The position numbers and the translations under genes are program-made. The notes beneath the pieces were generated by a model that was not told the DNA's origin, searched no databases, and saw only the letters and a program-made list of their open reading frames with translations. A stretch of DNA of 64,000 nt from Telmatospirillum siberiense (GTDB lineage Bacteria > Pseudomonadota > Alphaproteobacteria > Rhodospirillales > Magnetospirillaceae): assembly GCF_002845745.1 (NCBI RefSeq), contig NZ_PIUM01000019.1, forward strand, positions 1 through 64,000, written 5' to 3'. Of this stretch, positions 53,511 to 63,171 are shown in pieces. The first letter of the stretch is position 1; each line of letters opens with the position of its first letter.

Positions 53511-55925
53511 GACCGCATTCCAGAGCGGCGGAAATTCCAGGGGCGGCACCGGACGGCTGAACAGATAGCCCTGCGCGGCATCGCATTTCAAATGCCGCAA
53601 ATAGGCCAATTGCGCTTCCGTCTCCACGCCCTCGGCGAGAACCTGTAAATTCAGATTCTTGGCCATCGCCACCACCGTCGCGACAATTTCCATGTCGGCG
53701 GTATCGTGGGGAATGTCGCGGACGAAACTCTGATCGACCTTGATCTTGTCGATGGGGAACCGTTTCAGATAGGCGAGCGAGGAATAGCCGGTGCCGAAAT
53801 CGTCGATGGCCAGGCGCAAGCCCAGATCTTTCAGGGCCCTCAGCCTGGTTTCCGCCTCCTCGCCGAAATCCATCAGCGCGCTTTCGGTGATTTCCAGTTC
53901 GAGATAACCGGGCGGCAACCCCGTTTCCTCCAGGATCGCGGCGACCCTTTGGGCGATGTCGGCCTGGTGGAATTGGTGGGCCGACAGATTGACCGCCACC
54001 GTCTCGATATCCGCCCCGGCCTCCAGCCAGCGCTTCATTTGCGAACAGGCGGCGCCGAGGACGAACTCTCCCAAGGGAAGAATCAGGCCGGTTTCCTCGG
54101 CCAACGGGATGAACTGACCGGGGGGAACCAGACCCGCTCCGGGACGCTGCCAGCGCAGCAAGGCCTCGACCCCCACCGGCCGCATGCTGCTCATGTCGAT
54201 CAGGGGCTGGTAATGCAGCAGGAATTCCCCCCGCTCCAGTCCCTGGCGCAGGGCGACTTCCATCGCCACCCGCTGATTGGCCACCTCGGTCAGGGATTCG
54301 GTATAAAAGCGATAGGTGTTCCTGCCTCCCTTCTTGGCCTGATACATCGCGGCGTCGGCACAGCTCAGAACCTTGCCGGCATCCTTGCCGTCGTCGGGAA
54401 AGATGCTGATGCCGACGCTGGTGCCGATGAAGACGTCGCGGCCGCTGGAAAGCCGGAAAGGCACCTTCAATTCCTCGATCAGGGACCGGGCGACATCGGC
54501 CGCGCGGTCCGCCTCCCGAAGATTTTCCAACAGAACGATGAACTCGTCGCCACCCATCCGGCAAAGGGTATCGGCCTCGCGCAAGCGGTTGGAATAGCGC
54601 TGGGCCACCGCCTGCAGAAGCTCGTCGCCCGCCGCATGGCCAAGGCTGTCGTTGACGTTCTTGAAATGGTCGAGGTCGAGAAACAGCAGCGCGCCCTTGC
54701 CTCCATCGCGGTCGGCGCAGGCCATGGCGTGATGAACCCGTGACAGCAGCAGGAGGCGGTTTGGCAATCCGGTCAGCGGATCGTGGTGGGCGAGATGGAA
54801 AAGCTGCTCCTCGGATTCCTTGGCGCGGGAAATGTCGATGAAGGTGCCGATGTAATTGACCACATCGCCTTTGGCGTCGCGCACCACGCTGATGGTCATC
54901 CATTCCGGATAGATGGCGCCGCTTTTCCGCCGGTTCCAGATCTCGCCCCGCCAATAGCCCTCGCTCAGGATCGTTTTGAACATCTGTGTGTAAAAGGCGG
55001 TGTCGTGCCGGTCGGATTTCAGAAGGCGGGGATTTTTCCCGATCAGTTCCTCGGCGGAATAGCCGGTGATCGCGGTAAAGGCCGGATTGACCGCCAGGAT
55101 GGTACCCTCGGCATCGGTAATGGTGATGCCTTCGATACTGTGGTCGAACATGGTGGCGGTCAAACGCGCCTCTTTTTCGGCTCGGTCATCGGCGGTGATA
55201 TCCTCGACCGACAAGATGATTCCGCCGACCGTCCCGTTCTGTTCGGTCCAAGGACAGCTCACCCATCTGTAGACATGCTCCGTACCATCCGCCTGAACCC
55301 ACCGCGCCTCGTCCTTGGACAGGCTCTCGCCCGCCAGGGCGGCGCGGTGCCCCCGCTTCCAGTCCTCCGGGATGTCGGGATGCACATCATAATGCCGGCG
55401 GCCGACGAGGTCGTCGCAGCCGCGGCCCAATTCGAGACGCCAGCGCCGGCTGACCGCGAGATAGCGGAGATCGCGGTCAAGCAGGGCGATGCAATGCGGC
55501 GCCTGCTCGATGAAGAGATGCGTCCGCTCATGGGTCTGGCGGGAGGTTTTTTCGTCGGCCGTCCGGCGATTGGCACGCCGCAATTGCTCATGGGTCAGGC
55601 TGAGCAGCACGCCCATGATGAAGAACAGAAGGATCGAAACCAGTCCGGAGGGAGAGGCCAGAGCGAAGGAAAATCGCACCGGCACGAAAAAATACCATCC
55701 GAGCAGCGTGGCCAGCGTGGTCGAGGTCATGCCGCCCAGGAAGCCGCCGAATCGCGAACTGAAAAAAATCGCCGGATAGAGGGGCAGCCAAACGTAAGGC
55801 GAAAGATCGGCCCAAAAAGCCGCCTGTAGCCCAAAAGCCGTCAAAGTAATGACGATGCCGACGCCTATACGGTAGAGGCCATCGCACACCGAATTATCCC
55901 AGGCTTTCGCCATCCGTTCGGTCAT
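53490..55925 (-). CDS. Membrane PAS-PAS-GGDEF-EAL cyclic-di-GMP enzyme
   Basis: An 811-aa protein. N-terminal KdpD-like membrane region (DUF4118 type, about 15-110, four helices). Two PAS domains (about 130-250 and 255-375). GGDEF domain (about 380-545) with intact RMGGDEFIVLLE. EAL domain (about 555-805) with GVEALLRW, AVNLSAHQF, ELEITESAL, AIDDFGTGYSS, KVDQSFV and LAEGVETE, so all phosphodiesterase metal and catalytic residues appear present. It could both make and break c-di-GMP. The upstream 168 bp are AT-rich and hold its promoter. Monocistronic. Confidence 0.94.
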   Translation of the reverse strand: MTERMAKAWDNSVCDGLYRIGVGIVITLTAFGLQAAFWADLSPYVWLPLYPAIFFSSRFGGFLGGMTSTTLATLLGWYFFVPVRFSFALASPSGLVSILLFFIMGVLLSLTHEQLRRANRRTADEKTSRQTHERTHLFIEQAPHCIALLDRDLRYLAVSRRWRLELGRGCDDLVGRRHYDVHPDIPEDWKRGHRAALAGESLSKDEARWVQADGTEHVYRWVSCPWTEQNGTVGGIILSVEDITADDRAEKEARLTATMFDHSIEGITITDAEGTILAVNPAFTAITGYSAEELIGKNPRLLKSDRHDTAFYTQMFKTILSEGYWRGEIWNRRKSGAIYPEWMTISVVRDAKGDVVNYIGTFIDISRAKESEEQLFHLAHHDPLTGLPNRLLLLSRVHHAMACADRDGGKGALLFLDLDHFKNVNDSLGHAAGDELLQAVAQRYSNRLREADTLCRMGGDEFIVLLENLREADRAADVARSLIEELKVPFRLSSGRDVFIGTSVGISIFPDDGKDAGKVLSCADAAMYQAKKGGRNTYRFYTESLTEVANQRVAMEVALRQGLERGEFLLHYQPLIDMSSMRPVGVEALLRWQRPGAGLVPPGQFIPLAEETGLILPLGEFVLGAACSQMKRWLEAGADIETVAVNLSAHQFHQADIAQRVAAILEETGLPPGYLELEITESALMDFGEEAETRLRALKDLGLRLAIDDFGTGYSSLAYLKRFPIDKIKVDQSFVRDIPHDTADMEIVATVVAMAKNLNLQVLAEGVETEAQLAYLRHLKCDAAQGYLFSRPVPPLEFPPLWNAVLGFGVV

Positions 55926-56070
55926 ACCGGTGGGCTCATATCGCTGTTAAGCACCGGATGATAGCGATAGACTGATAATCGGTCGATATTTATATATGAA
56001 TTCGTCTTATTTTAGATTGATATATTGATATATGCAAAAACATTCATCTTTTTTATGACGACAGAAACAT

Positions 56071-56100
56071 AATAAAATTGGCTTGATGCTTCGTCAGGCC
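56071..56100 (-). terminator. Terminator of the HxlR gene
   Basis: On the minus strand GGCCTGA and TCAAGCC pair (with G-U) around CGAAGCA, followed by AATTTTATT. The stem overlaps the stop codon of the hxlR-type gene. Confidence 0.6.
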
Positions 56101-56459
56101 TCGATTCGACCTCGAGCCTCTTCTTCTTCCTCCTTTACCGCGCCGATCCGGGCCATGTGCAACTGCCCCCATTCGCACAAGGGAGAGAGCGCCGCCGACA
56201 GCGAAATGCCGAAGGACGTCAGGGCATATTCGACCCGGGGCGGGATTTCCCTGAAATCATGGCGAATGACGATGCCGTCGGCCTCCATCTCCTTGAGGTT
56301 TTGAATCAGCATTTTCTCGCTGATTCCCGAAACCGTCCGCCGCAGATCGCCAAACCGGCGCCGCTCGTCATGCAAGGCCCAAAGAATCAGCACTTTCCAT
56401 TTACCGCCGACGACGTCGAGAGCCGCCTCAAGACCACAACTATAGGTTTTTCTCTTCAT
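56094..56459 (-). CDS. HxlR-family regulator
   Basis: A 121-aa winged-helix protein. MKRKTYSCGLEAALDVVGGK is the family start, with the conserved Cys8 that senses electrophiles or oxidants in HypR/YodB/QorR. GKWKVLILWALHDERRRFGD and RRTVSGISEKMLIQNLKEME complete the HTH; a Glu-rich tail ends it. The ATG at 56459 is set by homology. It is divergent from a MexEF-OprN-type operon and is probably its regulator. Confidence 0.92.
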   Translation of the reverse strand: MKRKTYSCGLEAALDVVGGKWKVLILWALHDERRRFGDLRRTVSGISEKMLIQNLKEMEADGIVIRHDFREIPPRVEYALTSFGISLSAALSPLCEWGQLHMARIGAVKEEEEEARGRIEA

Positions 56460-56493
56460 GGTGTTTTCCTGGCCGTCGACCCACGCTCTTTTC

Positions 56494-56511
56494 ACTTACA
56501 AAAAGGTAGGT
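56494..56511. promoter_or_regulatory. Candidate HxlR operator
   Basis: ACTTAC-N6-GTAGGT, an inverted repeat with one mismatch, followed by ACTTG. It lies in the hxlR-mexE spacer, 35 bp upstream of the hxlR ATG. A second small palindrome GATTTGAAATC is at 56519-56529. HxlR operators of other species carry similar TTAC/GTAA arms. Confidence 0.45.
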
Positions 56512-56600
56512 ACTTGTCGATTTGAAATCAAGTCCGATATTTCGGGAAATCATGACCCGCGTCGCCGGGACATCCCGCCGCAGATCGACAGGAATATCAC

Positions 56601-57788
56601 ATGAAGACAAGGATCTATTTTCGTAGCCGCCTGTTGCTGACCAGCGCGATCGTCGCCGCGGTCATCGGCGTCGGCGTTTATTCGGCGCAAAGCACCGGCG
56701 CCAGCCCCGGAACGGCGGCGGGCTCCCCCGCCGTTCCCGTGGTGGTCCGGACCCTGGCCGAACAGAAAATCCGTGCCTGGTCCGAATTCTCGGGTCGGTT
56801 GCACGCCGTCGATTCCGCCGAAATTCGCCCGGAAGTCGGCGGACGCATCATCGCCTTGAAATTCGAGGACGGCCAGAACGTCAAGGCCGGCGATGTCCTG
56901 TTCATCATCGACCCCCGGCCCTACGAGGCCGCCGTGGCCAAGGCCGAAGCCAACCTGGCTTCGGCCAGGACCAACGCCGCCTTCGCCAAGCTGGAACTGG
57001 ACCGCGCCCACGGTCTTCAGGAAACCCAGGCCATCGCTCAGCGGGTCTATGACGAGCGGGCGAACGCCGCCCGCGTCGCCAATGCCGACGTTCAGGCCGC
57101 CGAGGCCACTCTCAAGCAGGCCTCCCTCGATCTCGAACATGCCTATGTCCGCGCGCCGATCGCCGGCCGGGCCAGCCGGGCCGAAATCACCCTGGGCAAC
57201 CTCGTCCAGGCCGGTCCGGGCGCGCCCCTGCTGACCACGGTCGTCGGCAACCAGAGCATCTACGCCGATTTCGACGTCGACGAGCAGACCTACATGCAAA
57301 GCGTCCGGGACTATGCCAGCGGCCGCGATCAGGAACGACGCATCCCCGTGCAGCTCTCCGTGCAGGGGGACAAGGGACATCTCTACCAGGGCACCATCGA
57401 CAGTTTCGACAATCGGCTCGATCCGGCCAGCGGCACCATCCGGGCGCGGGCCAAATTCGATAATGCGGACGGAGCGCTGGTTCCCGGCATGTTCGTCTCG
57501 GTCAAGCTGGCCAATGGCGGGGAAAGCAGCGAGCTGCTGATCCCGGCCCGCGCGCTGGGGTTCGATCAGAGCAAGAAATTCGTCTATGTGGTCGAGGGCG
57601 ACAACAAGGTCGCCTACCGCGAGGTCGAACTCGGCAAACAGATCGCCTCGGAGCGCGTCGCCCTGAAAGGCGTGCAGGCCGGCGACCGCGTCATCGTCGA
57701 CGGCGTGCAGCATGTCAGGCCCAATGCCCTCGTCGATCCGAAGGAAGCCGCCCCGGACAGCGGCTCGGCACAGGCCGGAACGAACTGA
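56601..57788 (+). CDS. RND efflux adaptor, MexE-like
   Basis: A 395-aa membrane-fusion protein with one N-terminal helix (LLLTSAIVAAVIGVGVYSA). WSEFSGRLHAVDSAEIRPEV and GGRIIALKFEDGQNVKAGDV are the first lipoyl half; ATLKQASLDLEHAYVRAPIA then GRASRAEITLGNLVQ the second. The pattern is that of MexE. First gene of the adaptor-permease-outer membrane operon, 27 bp before the permease. Confidence 0.94.
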   Translation: MKTRIYFRSRLLLTSAIVAAVIGVGVYSAQSTGASPGTAAGSPAVPVVVRTLAEQKIRAWSEFSGRLHAVDSAEIRPEVGGRIIALKFEDGQNVKAGDVLFIIDPRPYEAAVAKAEANLASARTNAAFAKLELDRAHGLQETQAIAQRVYDERANAARVANADVQAAEATLKQASLDLEHAYVRAPIAGRASRAEITLGNLVQAGPGAPLLTTVVGNQSIYADFDVDEQTYMQSVRDYASGRDQERRIPVQLSVQGDKGHLYQGTIDSFDNRLDPASGTIRARAKFDNADGALVPGMFVSVKLANGGESSELLIPARALGFDQSKKFVYVVEGDNKVAYREVELGKQIASERVALKGVQAGDRVIVDGVQHVRPNALVDPKEAAPDSGSAQAGTN

Positions 57789-57815
57789 CGAAACGACAGG
57801 CTGACGGTAGGACCA

Positions 57816-60800
57816 ATGACTCTTTCCAGATTTTTCATCGACCGGCCGATCTTCGCCGGTGTGATCTCGTTCGTCATTTTCTTGGCGGGCCTCGCCTCGA
57901 TCTTTCAACTGCCGATCTCGGAATATCCGGAGGTCGTGCCGCCCACCGTGGTGGTCAAGGCGCAGTTTCCCGGAGCCAATCCGAAGGTGATCGCCGAAAC
58001 GGTGGCGACGCCGCTTGAGGAGCAGATCAACGGCACGGAAAACATGCTCTACATGTCTTCCCAGGCTTCCTCCGATGGTTTCCTGACCTTGACGGTCACC
58101 TTCAAGCTGGGCACCGATCCCAATCTCGCCCAGGAATTGGTGCAGAACCGGGTCAACCAGGCACTGCCGCGCCTGCCCGACGTCACCCGGCAACTGGGCG
58201 TCACCACCACCAAAAGCTCGCCCGACCTTACCATGGTGGTGCATCTGACCTCGCCCAACGGGCGCTACGACATGCTTTACCTGCGCAACTACGCGGTGCT
58301 GAACGTCAAGGATCAACTGGCCAAGATCCAGGGCGTCGGCAGCGTCCAACTGTTCGGTTCGGGCGATTACGCCATGCGCATCTGGCTCAATCCCCAAAAG
58401 GTCGCCGAGCGCGGGCTGACCCCGCAGGAAGTGGTCGGCGCGATCAGACGCCAGAATGTCCAGGTGTCGGCCGGCATGATCGGCGGCCCGCCCTATGACA
58501 AGGGCGTCGAGCTGCAATTGCCGATCAATGCGCAAGGCCGCTTACAGGATGCCGAGCAGTTCGGCGAAATGATCGTCAAGCGCAACGAGCAAGGCGCCAT
58601 CACCCGCCTCAAGGATATCGCCCGCGTCGAGATCGACGCCGCCGAATTCGGCCTGCGCTCGCTGCTCGACAACAAGTCCGCGGTGGCCATCCCCGTCTTC
58701 CAGGCGCCCGGTTCGAACGCCATCGAAATTTCCAACCAGGTCCGCAAGACCATGGCCGACCTGAAGCAGCATTTCCCGGAAGGCGTGGACTATTCCATCG
58801 TCTACGATCCGACCGTCTTCGTGCGCGGCTCCATCGAGGCGGTGGTCCATACCCTATTAGAAGCGCTGGTCCTCGTCGTCCTGGTGGTCATCGTCTTCCT
58901 GCAGACCTGGCGGGCGTCGATCATTCCGTTGCTGGCCGTGCCGGTGTCCATCGTCGGCACCTTCGCCATCATGCATCTGTTCGGCTTTTCCATTAACGCG
59001 CTTTCGCTGTTCGGGCTGGTGCTGGCCATTGGCATCGTGGTCGACGACGCCATCGTCGTGGTGGAGAACGTCGAGCGCAACATCGAGGAAGGCCTGGCCC
59101 CGCGCGAGGCGACCATCACCGCGATGCGCGAGGTTACCAGCCCGATCATCGCCATCACCCTGGTGCTCTGCGCCGTCTTCGTGCCCATCGCCTTCATCAG
59201 CGGACTGACCGGACAGTTCTACCGTCAGTTCGCCCTGACCATCGCCTTCTCGACCATCGTCTCGGCCTTCAATTCGCTGACCCTGAGCCCGGCCCTGGCG
59301 GCCATCCTGCTGAAGTCGCACGACGCGCCCAAGGACCGGCTGACCCGCGCGGTCGATCGGCTGTTCGGTCGCTTCTTCAACGCCTTCAACCGCTTCTTCC
59401 AGCGGAGCTCGCGCCGCTACAGCCGCGGCGTCACCGCGACGCTCGGCCATAAATCGGCATCCATGGGGATCTATCTGCTGTTGCTGGGCGCGACCTATCT
59501 CGGCTTCCAGCAGGTTCCCCCCGGCTTCGTTCCGATCCAGGACAAGCAGTATCTGGTGAGCTTCGCCCAACTGCCCGAAGGCGCCACACTGGATCGAACG
59601 GAAAAAGTCATCCGCGAGATGTCCGACATCATGCTCAAGGAGCCGGGCGTCGAAAGCGCCATAGCCTTCCCGGGCCTGTCCATCAACGGCTTCATCAACA
59701 GCTCGAGCGCCGGCATCGTCTTCGTATCCCTGAAACCCTTCGAGGAACGGAAATCCAAGGATTTGTCAGGCTTCGCCATCTCGCAAAGCCTGCAGCGGAA
59801 ATTCGCCGGGGTGAAGGACGCCTTCATCGCCGTCTTTCCGCCGCCCCCGGTTCAGGGCCTGGGCACCATCGGCGGCTTCAAGCTGCAGGTCGAGGATCGC
59901 ACCGACCAGGGCTACGAGGCCCTCGACGCCGCGATTCGCTCGGTGATCGCCAAGGCCCGGCAGACGCCGGAACTGACCGGGGTTTTCTCCAGCTACAAGA
60001 TCAACGTGCCCCAGCTCTATGCCGATCTGGACCGAACCAAGGCCATGCAACTGGGCGTCGATGTGCAGGATGTCTTCGACACCATGCAGATCTATCTCGG
60101 ATCCCTTTATATAAACGATTTCAATAAATTCGGGCGTACCTACCAGGTCATCGCGCAGGCCGACCGGCAATTCCGCTCGCAACCCGACGATATCCTGCGG
60201 CTGCAGACCCGCAATCTGGAAGGCCGCATGGTTCCCCTGGGCTCGGTGATCCGCGTCTCCGACACCACCGGACCGGAAAGCGCCATGCGTTACAACGGCT
60301 TCCGCTCGGCCGATCTGAACGGCGGCCCGGCGCCCGGCGTCTCCTCCGGTCAGGCGCAGGCGGCCATGGTGCGCATCCTGTCGGAAACCCTGCCCAAGGG
60401 CATGGAATTCGAATGGACCGAGCTGACCTACCAGCAGATCCTGGCGGGCAACACGGCGATCATCGTCTTTCCCATCTGCGTGCTGCTGGTCTTCCTGGTG
60501 CTGGCCGCCAAATACGAAAGCCTGTTCCTGCCGCTGGCCATCATCCTGATCGTGCCCATGTGCCTGCTCTCGGCCATCGGCGGCGTCTGGGCGACGGGCG
60601 GCGACAACAACATCTTCACCCAGATCGGGCTGTTCGTCCTGGCCGGGCTGGCCTGCAAGAACGCCATCCTGATCGTCGAGTTCGCCCGCGAAATGGAAGC
60701 GCTGGGGCGCGGCACCGTCGAATCCGCCGTCGAGGCGGCCAAGCTCCGCCTGCGGCCGATCCTGATGACCTCCTTCGCCTTCATCATGGGGGTGGTGCCG

Positions 60801-60971
60801 CTGGTGCTGTCCTCCGGCGCCGGTGCCGAAATGCGCCACGCCATGGGCATCGCCGTGTTCTTCGGCATGCTGGGCGTCACCTTCTTCGGCCTTTTCCTCA
60901 CCCCCGTCTTCTATGTGCTGTTGCGCGGCATCGAGAAACGCATCGTCGGAACCAAGGTATCGCAGGCATGA
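57816..60971 (+). CDS. RND efflux permease, MexF-like
   Basis: A 1051-aa HAE1 pump. MTLSRFFIDRPIFAGVISFV and LPISEYPEVVPPTVVVKAQF are the AcrB/MexF start. TM4 carries GIVVDDAIVVVENVERN (proton-relay Asp pair). PLAIILIVPMCLLSAIGGVW and AILIVEFAREMEALGRG are in the C-terminal half. Best fit is MexF (chloramphenicol, quinolones, and electrophiles in Pseudomonas). Stop overlaps the next ATG by 4 bp. Confidence 0.96.
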   Translation: MTLSRFFIDRPIFAGVISFVIFLAGLASIFQLPISEYPEVVPPTVVVKAQFPGANPKVIAETVATPLEEQINGTENMLYMSSQASSDGFLTLTVTFKLGTDPNLAQELVQNRVNQALPRLPDVTRQLGVTTTKSSPDLTMVVHLTSPNGRYDMLYLRNYAVLNVKDQLAKIQGVGSVQLFGSGDYAMRIWLNPQKVAERGLTPQEVVGAIRRQNVQVSAGMIGGPPYDKGVELQLPINAQGRLQDAEQFGEMIVKRNEQGAITRLKDIARVEIDAAEFGLRSLLDNKSAVAIPVFQAPGSNAIEISNQVRKTMADLKQHFPEGVDYSIVYDPTVFVRGSIEAVVHTLLEALVLVVLVVIVFLQTWRASIIPLLAVPVSIVGTFAIMHLFGFSINALSLFGLVLAIGIVVDDAIVVVENVERNIEEGLAPREATITAMREVTSPIIAITLVLCAVFVPIAFISGLTGQFYRQFALTIAFSTIVSAFNSLTLSPALAAILLKSHDAPKDRLTRAVDRLFGRFFNAFNRFFQRSSRRYSRGVTATLGHKSASMGIYLLLLGATYLGFQQVPPGFVPIQDKQYLVSFAQLPEGATLDRTEKVIREMSDIMLKEPGVESAIAFPGLSINGFINSSSAGIVFVSLKPFEERKSKDLSGFAISQSLQRKFAGVKDAFIAVFPPPPVQGLGTIGGFKLQVEDRTDQGYEALDAAIRSVIAKARQTPELTGVFSSYKINVPQLYADLDRTKAMQLGVDVQDVFDTMQIYLGSLYINDFNKFGRTYQVIAQADRQFRSQPDDILRLQTRNLEGRMVPLGSVIRVSDTTGPESAMRYNGFRSADLNGGPAPGVSSGQAQAAMVRILSETLPKGMEFEWTELTYQQILAGNTAIIVFPICVLLVFLVLAAKYESLFLPLAIILIVPMCLLSAIGGVWATGGDNNIFTQIGLFVLAGLACKNAILIVEFAREMEALGRGTVESAVEAAKLRLRPILMTSFAFIMGVVPLVLSSGAGAEMRHAMGIAVFFGMLGVTFFGLFLTPVFYVLLRGIEKRIVGTKVSQA

Positions 60972-62359
60972 TTACGAAAATGAAACGATCACTCCTATGG
61001 CTGGGCCTGACCTCGCTGGCCGCTTGCGCCACACCGCCGGGAGCACAGGATTCCGGCATTACCCCGCCCATCGCCTGGAGCGGCGCGGCGACGGGCGGCG
61101 GTCTGATCGCCGAGGACGCGGCCGGCGTCGAACAGGCATGGTGGAAAAGCTTCGGCGATCCGGTCCTCGACCGCCTGATCGACCAGGCCTTGAGCGGCAA
61201 CAAGAGCCTGCAGGTGGCCAAGGCCCGGGTTCTGGAGGCCCGGGCCGGGCAAAGCGGGGCCCAGGCCGCCCTGCTGCCGGTGCTGAACGGCACCGCCTCG
61301 GTCAGCCGGGGCAATCAGGGCTATGCCACCTCGAACAAGGTGATCAACATCCGCGAGGCCAATCTGCAAGCGTCGTGGGAAGCCGACATCTTCGGCAAAA
61401 ACCAGGCGCGCGTCGGCGAAGCGGCGGCCATCGCCCAATCGGTGGAAGCCGACGCCCAGGCGCTGACCGTCACGCTGCTGGCCGAGGTGGCGCGCAATTA
61501 TTTCGAACTGCGCAACGAGCAGGAACAGATCCGCATCACCCGGGAAAACCTGGGAACCCAGCAAAGGACTTTGGAGCTGATCCGGGCGCAGCAGGTCGGC
61601 GCCCTTTCCAGCGACCTCGACGTCGAACGGACGGCCGCCCAGGTTTCCACCACCTCGGCGCAGCTTCCCGCCCTTGAATCGGCCTTTGAGGTGACCCTGC
61701 ATCGGCTGAACGTCCTTTTAGGCGCCCCACCCGGCCAGACGCCCGATGCCGCGCTCGCCCGGCCGCAACCCTTGAACCCCCTGACCTCGGCGATTCTGGT
61801 GGCGGCACCGGCCCACGTGCTGGCCAACCGGCCCGATGTCCGCGCGGCCGAGCGGCGCTTTGCCGCCAGCCTGTCGGCCAGCGACGCCGCGACCCGCGAA
61901 TTCTACCCCACCATTTCCCTGACCGCCCTGTTCGGCGTTCAGGATTCCAGCGCTTTTTCCACCGCGCCCTGGAGCCTTGGCGCGGGACTGGTCCAACCCA
62001 TTCTCAATTTCGGGCGAATCCGCTCGCAGATCGATGCCGCCGACGCCCGGCAGACGCAATCCCTGCTCACCTATCAGCAGACGGTTCTGGAAGCCTTGGA
62101 GGATATGGAAAACGCGCTGTCGGCTTATGTCCATGAGACGCGCCGCCAGCATGACCTGGATCTCGCCGCCCAGGAGAACCGGCGGGCGGTGACCCTGGCC
62201 AACCAGCAGTACAAGGCCGGGTACAGCGGACTGCTGGACCTGCTGGTCGCCCAGCATGACGCGTTGGCGGCCGAATCGGCCCTGGCCGCCTCGGACGCCC
62301 AGATGCGCAAGAGTCTGGTGGCCATTTACGCCGCGGCGGGAGGCGGCTGGTCGCTTTAA
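60968..62359 (+). CDS. RND efflux outer-membrane lipoprotein, OprN/NodT-like
   Basis: A 463-aa protein. Type II signal KMKRSLLWLGLTSLAAC with lipobox LAAC. Two OEP repeats: WWKSFGDPVLDRLIDQALSG near the start and VLANRPDVRAAERRFAASLS in the middle. ATG at 60968 overlaps the permease stop (ATGA). It completes a full MexEF-OprN-type pump with the two genes upstream. Confidence 0.94.
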   Translation: MITKMKRSLLWLGLTSLAACATPPGAQDSGITPPIAWSGAATGGGLIAEDAAGVEQAWWKSFGDPVLDRLIDQALSGNKSLQVAKARVLEARAGQSGAQAALLPVLNGTASVSRGNQGYATSNKVINIREANLQASWEADIFGKNQARVGEAAAIAQSVEADAQALTVTLLAEVARNYFELRNEQEQIRITRENLGTQQRTLELIRAQQVGALSSDLDVERTAAQVSTTSAQLPALESAFEVTLHRLNVLLGAPPGQTPDAALARPQPLNPLTSAILVAAPAHVLANRPDVRAAERRFAASLSASDAATREFYPTISLTALFGVQDSSAFSTAPWSLGAGLVQPILNFGRIRSQIDAADARQTQSLLTYQQTVLEALEDMENALSAYVHETRRQHDLDLAAQENRRAVTLANQQYKAGYSGLLDLLVAQHDALAAESALAASDAQMRKSLVAIYAAAGGGWSL

Positions 62360-62410
62360 CGGCTATATAACCAAATCCCTTCGCCCGTTCGCGGGCGAAG
62401 GGAAGAAGGG

Positions 62411-62539
62411 TCAGCCCTTCTTCTTGGCGACGATGGGGGTCGCGGACCCCTTCATGATCACCGGGGCGGCCACCACCGCCGGCTTGCTCGCCTTCGGCTT
62501 CTTGAGTTCGCGATTGCTGCGCTTTTGACCTTTGGCCAT
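62411..62539 (-). CDS. Tiny basic conserved protein
   Basis: A 42-aa protein of composition rich in Lys, Ala, Ser. It begins MAKGQKRSNRELKKPKASKP, contains AAPVIMKGSATPIV and ends KKKG. Short proteins with this MAKGQ.RSNRE.KKPK start occur in many alphaproteobacteria; role unknown, nucleic-acid binding possible by charge. GGAG lies 7 nt before the ATG. It sits 12 bp downstream of the cspA terminator on the same strand, so read-through may feed it. Confidence 0.75.
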   Translation of the reverse strand: MAKGQKRSNRELKKPKASKPAVVAAPVIMKGSATPIVAKKKG

Positions 62540-62551
62540 GACGGAACTCCT

Positions 62552-62590
62552 AAAAAACGAAAGGCCCCGCAACCAAACGGGTGCGGGGCC
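62552..62590 (-). terminator. Intrinsic terminator downstream of cspA
   Basis: Minus strand: GGCCCCGCA pairs with TGCGGGGCC (9 bp, 10-nt loop), then TTTCGTTTTTT. It ends the cspA transcript, 85 bp after the cspA stop. Confidence 0.88.
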
Positions 62591-62674
62591 TAGCGGGACG
62601 TCAGACGCCCGTCGGTTTATGAACGCCGCATGAGGCGACGAACCCGTGGAAATCCACGGTCACCGGCGTTGGCG

Positions 62675-62887
62675 TCAATCCAGAACCTTGAGATTGTCAG
62701 CCGACATCTTTCCGCTCTTGCGGTCAGAGACGAGCTCGAAGCCCACCTTCTGGCCCTCGCGCAGGTCGCTGAGGCCGGAACGCTCGACAGCGCTGATATG
62801 AACGAAGGCGTCGTTGCCGCCGTCATCCGGCGCAATGAAACCAAAACCCTTCTGGGCGTTAAACCACTTTACGGTCCCCGTAGCCAT
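62675..62887 (-). CDS. cspA: Cold-shock protein (CspA family)
   Basis: A 70-aa OB-fold RNA-binding protein. [20 protein letters not shown] contains RNP1 (KGFGFI); AFVHIS is RNP2. Length is normal. ATG at 62887. The 5' region to 63171 (284 bp, shared with the divergent transglutaminase gene) is AT-rich and long enough for the structured leader common for csp genes. Terminator at 62552. Confidence 0.96.
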   Translation of the reverse strand: MATGTVKWFNAQKGFGFIAPDDGGNDAFVHISAVERSGLSDLREGQKVGFELVSDRKSGKMSADNLKVLD

Positions 62888-63171
62888 AGGAAACCCTTTC
62901 ACTTATAGTAATTGTTGCAGCCCCGCGCATTTGCGGGACCTCGAAATCGAATTTTCAGGGAAGAGGGTTGTTAGTACTGCGCAACTGACGTCTGCGCGCG
63001 ACCAAGTCTTCTGACCATCCATCGACTGCCGTAATATGAATGGACCGTCACGAAAATACAAGGCTGACTTTTATTTTTCTTGAAACGCGATCCAAAAATA
63101 ATTCTGAATTTTCTGGAAGATGCTGTTTTCACAACCCATTTTAATGGTCGGCCGACAGAGGAAAAATCTCC

